In this document: positions 21,982 through 35,259 of the stretch, piece by piece
Position numbering within the stretch: position 1 is the first letter of the stretch
Layout of the letters: the number at the start of each line of letters is the position of its first letter
DNA from: Lumnitzera littorea
Lineage: Eukaryota; Streptophyta; Magnoliopsida; Myrtales; Combretaceae
NCBI GenBank assembly: GCA_024138015.1
Contig: JAMXBB010000010.1
Location: 14,541,835 to 14,605,834, forward strand
DNA: 64,000 nucleotides
Direction: 5' to 3'
Notes under the pieces: model-generated
What the model was told of the DNA's origin: nothing
The model's database searches: none
The model's input: the letters and a program-made list of their open reading frames with translations, nothing else
Made by a program: the position numbers and the translations under genes

Positions 21982-22408
21982 GGGCTCCAAAAAAAGATCT
22001 AGAATTGTTTAGATTAGAGAAATAAAGGAGTGAATAGTTTTGAAGCCTTCTTTTTTAGCCCTCACATATTCTACATGCTTATTTTTAACATCCAATTAAT
22101 GTTATTTAAAGAGAATATGACATGACTATACAAAGTGCAAAACACTAAAACACAAGCATACAAGATCAAAAAAAAAAAAAAAAAAGGTAAAAAACAAGGT
22201 ATGTTTTGCCTAAAGAAAAAGTATACCTTTATTACTCAATATTGACCTACTTGTTTATTTTATTTTAGAACCTTTTATTATTTTGCAATTCGAGTCTCCA
22301 ACAATAGTCTACATTTTTGTTTATGTTCTTAACCTTTTATTTCTTTTTTTCTATTTCAATATTCAATGTTCTTTAACTTTTATAAATTAGGCCATTTGTT
22401 AACTTTCA
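21982..22408. other. Gene-free region with an A-run
   Basis: I see no gene. An 18-20 base A run lies at about 22169-22187. The rest is AT-rich and unassigned. Confidence 0.4.
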
Positions 22409-22807
22409 TAATATTATGTTTGGTATAATAGAATGATTTGGAATGGATTGGAATGGAAAGGAGTAGAAATGAAAGTAATGAAGATCGAAACAATAAATTC
22501 TTTTTTATTTTTGAAAATGCCCATCGAATGGAATACCTATATAATAATATTTTGTTAAAAAAAGCTCTTACTTATTGGATGCCACAATTAGTTTGAAAGT
22601 CAAATAAATAATTTTAATTGATAATAAGTAGTGAGGCTAGAATAGACTTGCAATTCTGTCCCAGAAGGCGGAATTGAATTCTCCTTAAAGGCGAATCATT
22701 AATTCCAGGAAATCATGATTATGCCTTTGAAAATCCTTTCCAAAAGAAATGGAACCTAGAATCACCATTCCATTCCAAGTCCATCTTATATACCAAATAT
22801 GATATTA
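22409..22807. mobile_element. MITE with terminal inverted repeats
   Basis: The left end (TAATATTATGTTTGGTATAA then GATTTGGAATGG) is inverted at the right end (TAATATCATATTTGGTATAT then CTTGGAATGG). The unit is about 400 bp and non-coding. The target duplication is unclear because the ends are TA-rich, so the superfamily is not assigned. Confidence 0.7.
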
Positions 22808-25260
22808 GTTTTTTAATTCATCCTTACTATGTGACAACTCCTAATTGGTCGATAACTAACCGATTTAAATAAATATACAATTAAATATTATACTAATTAA
22901 AAAAATGATAAAAAGTTTTGTTTAAAAAGGGTGAAAGTAAAAATGTAGAAATTATAAAAATTCTCTCTATACTTTGTCAAGTTGCAATTATCCTAAAAGT
23001 GAAAACAAAAGTTCTTAAATCTTGGAGTGTATTTTTATGCCAAATTTAGCCATAGAATAAAAGAATTTGTTATTGTATATGGGGATTTTTCCACGGTCCC
23101 ATTGTTGTATTTTAGGGATCAGTCTAGTTTCTCAATTCCATCCTTGATTTATATTATTTTAAATTTGGACCGTTGAATTCACAATTAGTTCAACAATCCA
23201 AATTTAAAGATATCTAAATTAAAAGTGAGATGAAGAACTATATAAATTCTATCAAAATGAGGACAAAACCATCGAAGCTTTATACAAAGACAATAACAAA
23301 GAAAAATGACATAAGAGTGTTGCATTGAGCTAGTGATTGATTCCATTAGGATCACCTTCAGTTTTGGTTGGAGTGATAATAGAATTTGAAGAGTGAGTAT
23401 GTGGAGATGATAATTATGTGCTATAGATGTAAAGGAATTTATACATCATTAATTAATTCATGTAGCGTATTAATATTATTAAAACTTTTCTTTTCATGCT
23501 TAGGAATAGAGAGATTAGTAAGAGGAGGAAAAAATAGCGAAAGAGAGTGGTTTCTCATGGATCTAATCGAACTAAGCCAAACAATATTTTGCCTTCATTT
23601 TACTTTTAGAAAATTTCCTATTTTTCTTATTTAATTGATATATATTTAATAATATTATTCATTTAAATTCATTATTATGCACTAACCAAATTCAGTCATG
23701 TGTCCATGATGAATAGAAAATTTAATGGAATTAAAGGAATTCTTATTTTGTGAAAGTTGAAAAATGTTGAGCTCTTAAGTTGGATAAAAATACAAAAGTT
23801 GAGACCTTAAATAGAAAAAGGGTATTTTATATATATGTGGGTGTGTGTAAGTTTGGTTGCTTTCTTTGGCTTGTTTTTTACATTTTTTTTTTTTTACTTA
23901 TAAATTATTTTAAGGTTTCATGATTTAATAGTTATATTTAAAATATTTCGTGAAATTTGCTAATCTGGCACAAAAAAGATTGGAAAAAAAAAAAAAAACT
24001 ATATTAGTGCTAGACGGTATGTTAACACTCCCTCGTATTTTTTAAAAGAAAAATTAGACTTGATCACTACAATAAACTTTCAATATTACCTTAAAGTTTT
24101 AAGTTTAATATCTTTTAAAGTGAAAAATTAATCCTCTATATTTTGTTATATTTCTATTAGAGTCTTTTACTTTTTTTATTTTATTTTTTTTGAGCTGTTC
24201 ATCTTTGCTGCTTTAAAATTAGAGTCCTTCATTTACATTCCTTGTCTATTTGAGTTCTCCTTTTTTTTTCTTTTTCTTTTTTTTCCAGAATGACCAAAAT
24301 ATTCCTTTATCATGTTCATTGATGATTCTACTAAAATTTTCTAACCCAAATTTATTCGTACTTTTGAGCAGAATGTTATCATTTCTTTTTTTGGCCAAAG
24401 CATTGTTCCATTCATTCACTCTTTTTGCAAGAGAACTACAGCCGAACGTGATGAAAGGACTTGCTTTAATCATTTCGAAAAGACTAGCAACTTGAGTACA
24501 AAGGTTTAAGAGGTAAATAAATCAAATGAAAAAGAGGAGGCCTTGAATAAAATTAAAGGTGAAAGACTCACGAGAAAAAGTAATAAAAAATAGAAGATTA
24601 TTTTTCTACTTTTTTCCGTTTCTTCCAATCCATTCATTTTATCGAGAGATTTTTCAAAACAATGTAATTTCATGAAAACAGAAATGTGCAATTATTTCTT
24701 TTTGACACCTGGCTTGTAACCAAGGAAGTAAAAGCATGTAACCGGTTTGTAAGTTACATGAGTATATTCAACAAGTCCACCTCTATCTTGAGCTAGAACT
24801 GCTCTAGCGGTTTAATGAGTTGAATTTCAGTCTTGTTGATTTAATGAGCTTTTGAGTCCTTAAGTGTAGATCAAATTTTATAAAATCAAAATCTGAATTT
24901 GGATTTCAATCTAAATATAATTTAAAAGGCTATAATTTTTTTTTTTAAATAATTGAGCTTACATAAAGTTTAGTCAAGTCAAGATCAAACTTTTATAAGT
25001 ATTAATTCGATTCAAGTTTATAGTAAAAATTTTAGTTTTAGATTTTCAAGTCCAACTCAAATATAGTATTGTTTAACTCAATTTTGTTCATTTATAACCC
25101 CATTCTTAATAAGTGTTTGAATGCCATTATCTATTTCATTTTGAAACTTGAATTGTTGTGATCAAAATTAAGATATGTTTCACTCATTTAAGAAGCTCAA
25201 TTATTCGGATAATAATCCTCTCTGTTCACTAAAAGTAGAGGATCTTCATTTCTCTTTTGA
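22808..25260. other. Gene-free AT-rich region
   Basis: No supported gene. The short frames at 23386-23634 and around 24250-24690 show no known domain and overlap homopolymer T or A runs (24260-24290, 23880-23900, 23984-23998). Confidence 0.4.
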
Positions 25261-25269
25261 ATTAAATGA

Positions 25270-26440
25270 TACTTGAACAATAAAATAATTCAAATTAGGT
25301 GTAGGCCCATACAAGATGGATAAAGTATGAGATAGTATTTATACCCTATCTTATAGATATAAGTTCCAAAAATTTGAAATTGGAACTTACCTCATGACTC
25401 ATTAGAACCACCATAAAACTAGTACTCTTGAAAACTTACAGGGTAACTTGCGGAGCTTGCAAAATAATTATAAAAAAAGAAGCACTAAAAACACTTATAT
25501 AAAGTTTAAAGTTTTAATTTACAAGAGAAGTGAAATAAAACATTAAGGATATTTATGAAAAATTAGTGCATATAAATTTCTTGTAATGATAAAAAGGTGA
25601 ATAATGGGAAGAAATGAGTAAGAGAGGCAAGAAATAATAGTTACAATAAGGTTAGTAATGGGAAAGAAATGGGACAAGATAAGTTGAGAGTAGAATTGTA
25701 TAATGGCGATAAGAGAGAGGTAGAAAAATTAAATGTTTTAAGTTTAGGATTTCTTATGAACAATGGTTTTGAACTATAGTTTATATGTTTGTTTATTTAT
25801 TTTCTTTTTTTCTTTAGAACTTGAAGCATCTAAAGTAGAAATATGGTATTATTTTTCACCAATTGTTATTATTTAATAACTTTTACAAGGTTTATATAAG
25901 GTAACCTAGATCTTAAACTGAAGTATAAGGTATGAACAAGTCGTGCACATACCATCCCTTATTGGAGCAAGCTCTACAAAGTTATAGTAAGAACTTATTA
26001 TATGACTTTTAATACCTACATAAGAATGATTCAGTCAAGAAGACTATTGTAGAGTATGGAGTATAATAAGATTACTCACTTAACCCTAAGTTTTATGTTT
26101 AGGATTAAGCTTAGGTCGCTTCTTTTTTACATAAATATAATATATTGTTTTTACTATTTTCTTAATGGAAAAGAAAAATATAAAGTATTTTCATTGAATA
26201 TACTGTATTATTTAATAAACTTTATAGGGTAGGTTATAAGGTACTTTAAAATCTGTATCTTGTAAATATAGATTCTAGAAGAATGTAAAGTACAAAATTA
26301 TTAACAAGTATCCTATCATGTAAACGAAAATTTTAAAAAATTACTATATGAAATCAATTGTACAACTCTTAATACTCACCTAAAACTTACATAGTCAAAC
26401 AAAGATACTGATTATTACCTTATACAATAAGATTATACGC
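25270..26440. repeat. Dispersed non-coding repeat family, copy 1
   Basis: The left module near 25320-25440 (TATCTTATAGATATAA, ACCACCATAAAACTAGTA) and the right module near 25995-26070 (ATGACTTTTAATACCTACAT, TTCAGTCAA) both recur in the same order at 35270-36750. A second right-hand module lies near 26345-26430. It is non-coding and probably a short non-autonomous transposon family whose ends I cannot fix. Confidence 0.45.
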
Positions 26441-26449
26441 TCACTCCTA

Positions 26450-27830
26450 ATTCAAATCACTCCATGTTTTTTCTTGAGTAAAATCCACACAAGTCATACT
26501 TCCAAAAAGTACCGTACTAATCACTAAATTATTTATTTTAATCGTTAAGCCATTGAATTGTAAAAAAAAAAAAAAAAGAAAAAGAAAAAAAAGTTTAGGT
26601 ATATCATTCGGACGTCCTTTAGACACATTGCAGTAAAAAATCCTATTTGGCATATCTAACACGCCTTTACAATCATTATTTTATTGTATTTTCATTTCGC
26701 TGTACCTTCACATTTCATTATCAAATAAATTATAAACGACATAAACGTTATATGCAAATCCTATATTTTCATGTCATTTTGAACAAAATTAGTGGGGAAT
26801 CAAAATCTAGGGCATAGGAAAAATGAAATTAGGGCTTTTTCCCTTTTAGTGAATAATATTAGATGGTTGTTTTCACACATGCAGACTATATTAAGGAAAA
26901 TGGTATGTAATTTAATTTTGTTTCATGAATCGGTTCTTCATTCTTAAGAAAATGAAAATATGTACATATATTTTAATTAACTATACATGTGAATAAATAC
27001 AATTGAGGTAATGCATTAGATTTCCCACTGCCATGAGGTTGGAAATACATGGAAATGGTAAAATCAAAACCTGTAAAAAAGGTTTAGTAGCTTTAATGGT
27101 CAAAATAAAATTTCAATAGTTACTACGGTATGTATTTTATTTATTTATTTTTTTAATATGTTGGTTCATAGTGGAATTTCCGCCCCCATAATTTTCGAGA
27201 ACCATGTAGGCATTAGTATGCCATCATTGCTTTTCTCAATCCTCATTCTTTTCAACATTTTCCTAATGGGAATAATTTTAAGCAAATTTCAGCATTTGGT
27301 AGTGAGTTTCGTAACAAACAAACCAGAAGCAGGACCTGCTTCGGTAAAGGAGTTTTTAAGTCATTACAGACCCGGATTATGCCTCTACTGATAAAAATGT
27401 GCTTAGTGCCGATGCAGACGCAACCACAAACCACATAAACTCTTATTGGATGTCCTGCTACCACCAGTCCAGATATTAAGAGGGAACGAGTACCTAATCC
27501 CATTTTTAGAGCTACCCTTATGTGTCACGCCCTCTAGGTGGTGCTCAAAGACGGCAGTTATATGAGAAGAAGAACTTCCAATTAATTGTATTTGTTAGTA
27601 TGTACTCCAGATTTTACGCCGGGTTGGGTAACTAATCTAATCTGCGTATAGACCTTTTTAACAATGTTTTCTTCTCCTTCGTCTTTTATTAATTTACTCA
27701 TTTTTACTTTACGGCCATACCTAATCAAACAATATGCAGCTCTAATTTGTATAGCCACTAAGAAACAAAAAAGAAAAGACAGGATTTTAAACTTCATATG
27801 TCAATATCATTGAAATCTCGGCACTAATTC
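26450..27830. other. Region downstream of SEC22, no supported gene
   Basis: 26450-27100 is AT-rich and empty. 27150-27830 is less AT-rich, with open frames on both strands (27158-27391 plus; 27252-27503 and 27582-27797 minus). None shows a recognisable domain or a clear splice pattern. It might contain a short or partial gene or old mobile DNA. Confidence 0.3.
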
Positions 27831-27839
27831 TTGAACTAT

Positions 27840-28076
27840 CTTATAACATTGTTTCTATCATCACTATCATTGCATGCAGACCTGCTGTTACAACTAAGTA
27901 AAGAATAACGTCTCCGATTCAAAATGGACAGAAACAGACTCAACTATAAGCGATCATTTAATCCTCCGTAATGTTCTCGCATCCAAATGGAAGAATCCGA
28001 AGCTCAGATTCACCCATCAATGCGCAACCCATGTGATAGGTCAAAACATGCAAGAATTTCCATGATGGTAGTCGCA
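27840..28076 (-). other. SEC22: Probable 3' UTR of SEC22
   Basis: This is the sequence directly after the TGA of the last exon. It is not coding beyond the stop. The polyadenylation site is not certain; an ACAATG-rich stretch near 27840-27860 is a reasonable end. Confidence 0.35.
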
Positions 28077-31000
28077 TCACCATATCTTTGACTTCATCCA
28101 GAATAGTAAAAACACCACCCCAAGCACCACGGCAACAGGTGCCCATTTCCGAATTAGCGCCTGCAGTTAGTTGGTAGTTTGCCTATGCATCAATCACTTT
28201 GCCACAATGCCAGCTTAAAATCTCAACTAGAACAAACAACAGCAGCTAAAGGAACTCCATAAATTCCCCTCATCATGAAAGGAAAATGAGAGAGCAAGAT
28301 TATGATGTTTTCCTTTTTAATTTTAAAAAGGCTAAGCATGTGTAATAATGGCTCTAACTTTACCATCATTACATACAGCCATTTAGATATTTGTTCCTGT
28401 TCTGCACACAGCAACCATCACTTGATGCCATGCCACAATCGAAACAAATGTAAAAGTTTAATAAGAAGATCGAAACTAAATATAATTAATAGGTACCATT
28501 CATTGAACAGCTCTTATGATTGCATCAACCTTATTTAACTCTGGCTTAATGGTCTTCTTCTAAATTAAAATCCTTTAGATTGGAATCAAGATAAATGGGA
28601 AAGAGATTACGGCAATGACTAGAAAAAAGGAGGGAAGTAGAAAAGCAGGATATTCTTAGAAAGGAAACTAAAGATTTGATGTTTTAAAAGCTGTTGGAAA
28701 AGAAGAGACATAAGATAGAGTAGACAATTTTTTAACTGTCATACTTAAGAAAGAAAATAAAAGAACAAAGATGAGACCGTCCACTATACTCTTATTTTTT
28801 ATCTATTCCATCATGAAGAGATACATGAACTTAATAAATAGACGAACAAAAGGACAGCATATATACTTGTAAATAATTAAGAAAATGATTATTACATATG
28901 ATGCTCTCTTAAATTATACAATATTGATGACAAGAGCAAATATGAATGAATTTATGTAATGTTATTTGACATTATGTAGTAATCAATATTTTACAGGGCA
29001 AATAATACCAACCACCGAAGAAACTTTTGAAATTACATAGACATCATGCCCCAATTTCTTTCTTTCTTTCTTTCTTTTTCGATTTTGCACACCAACACCA
29101 CTCTATCATGCATTTGACTACTCTCTACAAAATCTATCGGGATGTCCATGTCATGATGAAACTTATTGACTGGTGTCTATACATTTTTGGAACTTATTTT
29201 GGTATGCAATATTATATAACAGGGGTGCAGGTGTACAATTAGAAAAAAGAATTGGATTATGGTGTAACTGATGAGAAATTTACCCAACTTTTTATGACGA
29301 ATTACAGAACCATATTCATGAAATAACGTGTATGAAAGTGAATTACCATCCAGAATATTGAAAATGAGTCAAATTACCCACATAATGTTTTCTGTCCACT
29401 GTTGGATTGAATCATTTAACAAGCATATTATTCTAGCTAAGCACTTTAGATTGAGGAGAGGAGTTTAATAAGAAAGCCAAATGGGACAAAGACATGAATA
29501 ATTAGCCATGAAGGAACTTGACCTAATACCAAAGAAACTTGATATCAGCATAGGGCAGTCATAACACCAAAGAACTGAATTTCAAGCCTTGAAGAGAAAC
29601 AAAATCTAACAGTAAAGAATAACCATGCTTGCAGAAAAAGAATCAACAAATAATCACAATATATGACAATTTCCATTGAGCAGGTGACAGTTCCTCTCAC
29701 AAACTTAAACATTCCGTTCCATCAGTTTGCAATCCAGCATTCATTGAAGCAGGTTCATAATTCAGCATGAAAAATTAAACAAATCAACTAAATTAAAAGC
29801 ATGAACTATCAAATGACAACAAAACTAACCTGCCGATTCAAGTCTCTCGCCTTGTTAGCATAAATGCGAGATTCAGAAGTTAGCCGGCTAGACATTTCAC
29901 TAACCTCTGCAAGACGAATATAACAACCATTCCATCAAAAAGAAACAATAAAATGAATGCAGAACTTGAGAGTAAATAGTCCCGTTCTTCAATAAAATAA
30001 ATCAAACTTAAACATTTCTTTTTTTTGGATAAATAAATCAAACTTAATATTCGCTCCAACTAAAAGTGTGATATATGAATGAACTCGACAAATGAACCTT
30101 CAATACTGGCTTTAAGCATTTAATGAAGATTGATGAATCTTTAATTGAAAAAACTCAATAAAAACACACACCTTCAGCTCTACGTTAGACAGCCAAAGTA
30201 CGGCTGATAAATCAGGGCAATATACCTGCTTACATTCTGAACCAAGGTCAGTCAGTTGATCAGAAAACCTTCCTACCCTTATTGTAGGGAAACTGTCATA
30301 TTACTACTTGATTTAAATTCCATTTTATTTTCTTATAACATTGAATAGGGGGTTTTCCAGTTTCATCATGACAGCACACTAAACATATAATGATAATTAG
30401 GCTGCTTCCTTTAGTGCATCCCCAGTGTCCACTTTGATTAATCAAATGGATATTAAGATTTAAAAGAAATTTAAATGAACAAATGGAGATACAGGTTATG
30501 CAGAAGACAAAGCCACAAATGTCATCATTACCAAAAGGAAATTTGCAAATGTCTCCAGCCAATCTCTGTCTCCTTCAATTTTTTTCTAAATTTTCTATTA
30601 CAAGCCTATAACAAGTTCTGACTTGCTTCAAAAACTCAATCAGTCGAATAGCTCCAGTGGACCAGTACTCACATTTTCATCTCATTTATTGCATATTGTA
30701 TGGAAGTTTCCTTCAGAAAAATGAATGGAAATAATACAAGAAATGCTTCATAATGTTGATCAGAAGGTGAAACAAATATATGTAGAACCAGATTTGCATG
30801 CACATATGCAGCTGCAGAAATGAAAAATGCTTAAAATAAGGATATAATGGTGACATCTTACGGTCTAACTTCTCGCCTATGCCAAGAACCTCCTGGACAT
30901 TCCTAGTCATAATCTGATGGACCTCGTACAGTTCATCATTCAACTTTGCAATATTCCTCTGGGTACGAGTGTCCTGGTATAGTTTCTTTGTTTTCTGTAT

Positions 31001-32223
31001 GAATGTATCTTTCATAAAAGAGAAAGAAGCAGTAAGAGAAATCAGACAAAGAAGGATAATTGAAAATTGAGCTGAGAAGTATACAATACAAAACGTCCTA
31101 CCAAATTTAATGAAGGCATAGGGTCTAGCGGCAGTTTCAATTTGAGCTCCATTGACACGCTCAAATTCATTTTTGAGGTCTTCCAGATATTGGAATGCAA
31201 GTTTCTTGGGATACACCCGATCGCACATCGTTAGGTAACAGACACGTCCTTCAATGATATAACTAAGAATTTAAGTTAAGGTATCTGATAAGATCACATT
31301 CAGATCCCTCGAATACAAGAGAACATGTGTTTTTTCCCTTATCATGCCTAAAAAAGTTTATACATGGTGCATCTAATTCCCAGACCAACAAAGAGAACAT
31401 ACGATGTCTGCATAAGGTAAGGGGAACATAACTAGCCTTAAATAGTATTCAAATGGAGAAAATGCACCCAATTTACATACTGAACTTTCATAAAAAATCA
31501 TAACTAGAAGCAATAATTCCCCAAAAAAGAACCCCAAATCACATTTAAAGCAGGGAAAAAAGGAAACTACTTTAAAGTAGGTACAAGAGAGTTGGGTAGA
31601 TTCTACTTCTTCCAGGTTACACATAATACTTTCATAGAGAAAGGCACCATCACCAAAAAGCCTACGTTGTATACTAATTTTTCTTGCAGAGAAAAGATAT
31701 GGTGGGTCAAATGAAACTTCTACCACTAAATGGTGTAAAATGGACTGAGGAAAGGCCAATGGTAAACACATTCCTAAAACATAGGACCCCCGATGCCTGA
31801 GAAACAAGTAGAACAACAGGCTAAAAGGAGATAACTTCCAACAGTTGAGTTTCAGAAATTACACAAAAATGTCCATACAACATGTCAATTATTGCTGGAT
31901 GTATTTCTCAACAAAATTCTCACACTGCACCTATTCATTCTTAAATCAAATATTTCTGTCTAAATACAATGAACATGGAATCTACTGGGAAATATAGGTT
32001 AGATTAATAAATATAACTACACTGGCAGAGGATACTGGAAAATATAAGGGCCGGTTTCAATTGACATTCTTGAAGGTTCATTTTGCCCTTTTGATAGATT
32101 CTTAAACAAAGCTTTGACTTGTTGTTTGTAAAACTCCGCATCTTTCATATCACGGCCATCATCCAGTCCCTCTGCTAGTGGCAGACCATCAGTAACACGA
32201 GCAATCATAGTAAGCTTCACCAT
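28077..32223 (-). CDS. SEC22: SEC22, R-SNARE vesicle trafficking protein (5 coding exons)
   Basis: The exons are 32223-32036, 31262-31102, 31008-30862, 29906-29830 and 28160-28077, all with GT-AG introns. They sum to 657 nt, 218 codons plus stop, equal to the usual plant SEC22 length. The protein starts MVKLTMIARVTDGLPLAEGL, has an N-terminal longin domain (about residues 1-115), an R-SNARE helix (about 130-190) with the zero-layer arginine in IMTRNV (residue 152), and a C-terminal membrane anchor (WAPVAVVLGVVFLLFW, about 197-212) ending KIW. Known role: v-SNARE on vesicles moving between ER and Golgi, pairing with syntaxin-type Q-SNAREs; the longin domain regulates folding and sorting. Codons split across exons (H63, D117, Q166) rejoin correctly, with no stop or frameshift, so the gene looks intact. 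The last intron is long (1669 bp). This is the only intact gene seen in the window. Confidence 0.97.
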
Positions 32224-32231
32224 CTTTACTC
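32224..32231 (-). other. SEC22: 5' UTR part next to the SEC22 start codon
   Basis: Eight bases, GAGTAAAG, precede the ATG and follow a good acceptor (ATCCCAG). They are spliced to the upstream UTR exon over a 1440-bp intron. An alternative acceptor, GGCAG, lies slightly further upstream. Confidence 0.6.
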
Positions 32232-33671
32232 CTGGGATTACTGGTGATGACTTATTGCTGCCATTAAAAAGGTGGAGATTCAGAATGTGATCTAAAAAAA
32301 TGAAAAAATAGACTCCGGATCAACATAGCAATTAGAGGAATCTTCACCAACTTCACTTCTTACATTACATGCAAAGAGAGATATTACAGGGGAAACAAAA
32401 GAAGAAGAAGAAGAGGGAGAGATGAAAACAATAAGAATAAAATGCATCAGGGCTAGATGCAAGTCAAGGAAGCAAGTGGACTGATAAATATACATGTGAA
32501 AAAGTAAGCTTCACTGTCCCTATTCCTGAAATCAGCAATTACGGCTTATCTGTTCCATCAAAAACACACAAGACTCAAAAAAAGAAAACTTGGAGATGAA
32601 AGCCTTTCCCCCAAGAATCACCCAGAACAGGAGGTATATGCACTGAAGAGCAATCGGCACATTATCTGCATCTAATGAAACTTCTAGGCTTGTCATTTAA
32701 TGCGTGTGCATGACCAATAACAATGCTGAGTTCTTAAATCCTACTGTACATTCTTCTTCCAAAAATATGATCTTGGAAAGAAACAAATACACTATTCAAG
32801 TCCTACACTCTATTTTTAAACAGCCTTGCTCGCCATCATCAACTCCAAAGGACCATTTTTTCAAAAAAAGGGGCATATTCATAGTTTAACTGGCTGACTC
32901 TAGACAAGCAAACCACCATACACTGCTTATGCAGATGAAAAGCTTATCTGTGATACTCCATGGATAAATAAAAAAGTATAAAGTGGCTATGCATTAAATG
33001 TAAATCGTTCACAGCAGCATTAGCGGGAGATAAGCATTGACATTGAATGACAACAGGGAAGTTTTAGTTTTATCCGACTTATGCGATTAGTTAAGTCCAC
33101 CCTGCATCGTATAGACAGTTCAAAATCCAACTATCATGGCACAATAACAAAACAGCATTGCAACCCAAAGCCTAGAAATTCTCATTTCTTCGTCAATCCA
33201 ATTCCATCACCGTACAATGACAAATCAACATCGCAACCCCCTATCCTCATCAGCATACTTGTTTCCTTCCAATCTTATCAGATGTCTCCAAAGAAACCAC
33301 AACGGATGTGTCTATACCACATCTAGATGTGATATATTACATGCATCATCCCGATAAGGCAGAGAAAGCAAACCATTGCATCAAAACACACTAAAAGAAG
33401 CAATCAGCAGAATATGATCAACACAATAACGGAAATGTTTGACCTAAATTGACAATCCAAAACTATGATTTCCGATCAAAAAGGTAAAAATTCTCAAAGA
33501 TCCCACATGATCTAACAAAAACCACTAGGCTTCTCAAGTCCAATCATCAACATCCTAAAATTCAAGGTTCTTAACAATTATTGCATGAAATGAGACGCAA
33601 GAAACGCGATTCGTCAGTATCGAGAATGCGTAAATCGATCAAGCGAAGATTAGGAGAGAAATATTAGGTAC

Positions 33672-33760
33672 CTGTAATCGCATTTGGGATTCAATGATGG
33701 CCGACAGAGGAGAGGAGAGAGAGAGAGAATTCGGGGACTTAATTAGGGTTTTTATTGTCT
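33672..33760 (-). promoter_or_regulatory. SEC22: SEC22 5' UTR exon and transcription start region
   Basis: On the minus strand, CCCTAATTAAGTCCCC is followed by a CT-repeat leader (TCTCTCTCTCTCCTCTCC), GGCCATCATTGAATCCC, and GATTACAG joined to a GTACC donor. CT-rich leaders and a 5' UTR intron before the ATG are common in plant housekeeping genes. The exact start site is not determined. Confidence 0.6.
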
Positions 33761-33842
33761 TTCTTCCGTTTGTAAATGCTGATTTAATTTTAGTAGTGTT
33801 TGAAGAAGATCAGTGAAAAATGAGGAGGAAAAAAGAAAAAGG

Positions 33843-33864
33843 AAAAAAAAAAAAAAAAAAAAAA
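33843..33864. repeat. Poly(A) run upstream of SEC22
   Basis: An uninterrupted A run of about 22 bases lies within a wider AAG/A-rich tract (33825-33880). It is probably polymorphic. Confidence 0.9.
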
Positions 33865-33889
33865 GAAACAAAGAAAAGATCTGTTGACG

Positions 33890-35240
33890 TACACGTGGAC
33901 TTTTCCAGTTACACCTTTTTTCTCTATGTCAATTGTCCATGACGTTTATCAGCCAATGTAATAAGGAATTACGTAGAACAAACACATGTGTTTAACCGAA
34001 AAAATATTAATATTACAAAATTTCATAAATCTTTACCTCTTAAAAAAATAAGAAACAGTAATACTAATTTGGATTATTTAATTTCATTAAGAAACACATT
34101 ATAAATTAAATACTAAAGTAAATTATATATTTTACATAAGCTTGATTATAAAATAAAACAAAAAGCACGTGAAATTTTGTAAAGAAAACCGATGAGAACA
34201 TTATACAAATATATGATCGATGAAGTAATTTGAGAAGTTTAGTAATTATATATTTCTACAGTATAACTAGTAATGACAACGCCTTGTAGGGATGGAGATG
34301 CATTTCCTTCAATTCTTTAACTCTAAGTAGTGTACTGTTGGAAAAATTGAATAGTATAAAAAGAATTAGATAATATAGTGAAAAAATGCAGGATTGTTTA
34401 GTACATACAATATTGTTAATGTGTTTTTTATTTAAAAAATTCATTCATATTTTAAGTTGTAATAAAGTGCAGTATGCTAATTTAAAAGGTTGATGTAAGG
34501 GTATTTTTTAAATTTTGAAATTGTATTTATTTTTACTGTGAAATATATTTTTATATTACTAAATATATAGTATAATTTGTTTAGTTTTTAGTACAATATC
34601 TCAAAGTTTTTTTACACAATAACTTGAACCAATATATAAACCAAATAATGGACTTAATAACTTATTTAGTATTGTACCATAAAAATATAGTAATTAAACA
34701 AGACATAAGAGAAGCATATCAAATGGAAACGATGGAAATTTTTAATTTAGGTTTTTTAAAATTATGATAAACCTATTAAAATAATAATTACATAATGATG
34801 GCGATATTGATTTCATGATATCATATTTAATATGAAAAAAAAAGAAAGAAAGCCATATATGCATATAGCACAAAGGAAATCAACTCAAATCCATAAATTA
34901 TTTATAAGAAGATTAATTGATGTGAAATTGAAGTTTTACTATCACGTCGAGTATCAAAAATTAAAGGAAGATTGAAAACTATTAACCGATAACACACACC
35001 TTTGTAATTCAATCACACCATGAATTGATATATTTAGTGGAGAAAGAAAGAAAGAAAAAACAAACTTACTTAAATAACATATAAGGGGAAAAAAAGTAAA
35101 AGTTATAAAACTTAGTGGAGCAACGTCTGACCAACAAACTTTCAAAAACAAAAGAAAACATAACATTAGAATATAAAAAGTTAAGCAACAAAGGCTTGAA
35201 TCAAACGCTTGATGTAATTATTTATTTAAAGAAATTTACC
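33890..35240. other. Gene-free region upstream of SEC22
   Basis: AT-rich; the ORFs at 34256-34444 and 34954-35166 are short and carry no motif. The first few hundred bases upstream of the UTR exon would include the SEC22 promoter, but I see no distinctive element beyond AT-rich sequence. Confidence 0.4.
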
Positions 35241-35259
35241 ATCTTTTACGGATAGAGGT

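Noticed and set aside
27582..27797. 71-codon minus-strand frame downstream of SEC22 as an extra exon
   Set aside because: SEC22 is complete at 218 residues with its anchor and stop; no acceptor or donor linking this frame was convincing and no domain is recognised.
31373..31816. 147-codon open frame on the SEC22 strand
   Set aside because: It lies wholly in a SEC22 intron (31263-32035), has no recognisable domain, and the flanking exons join correctly without it.
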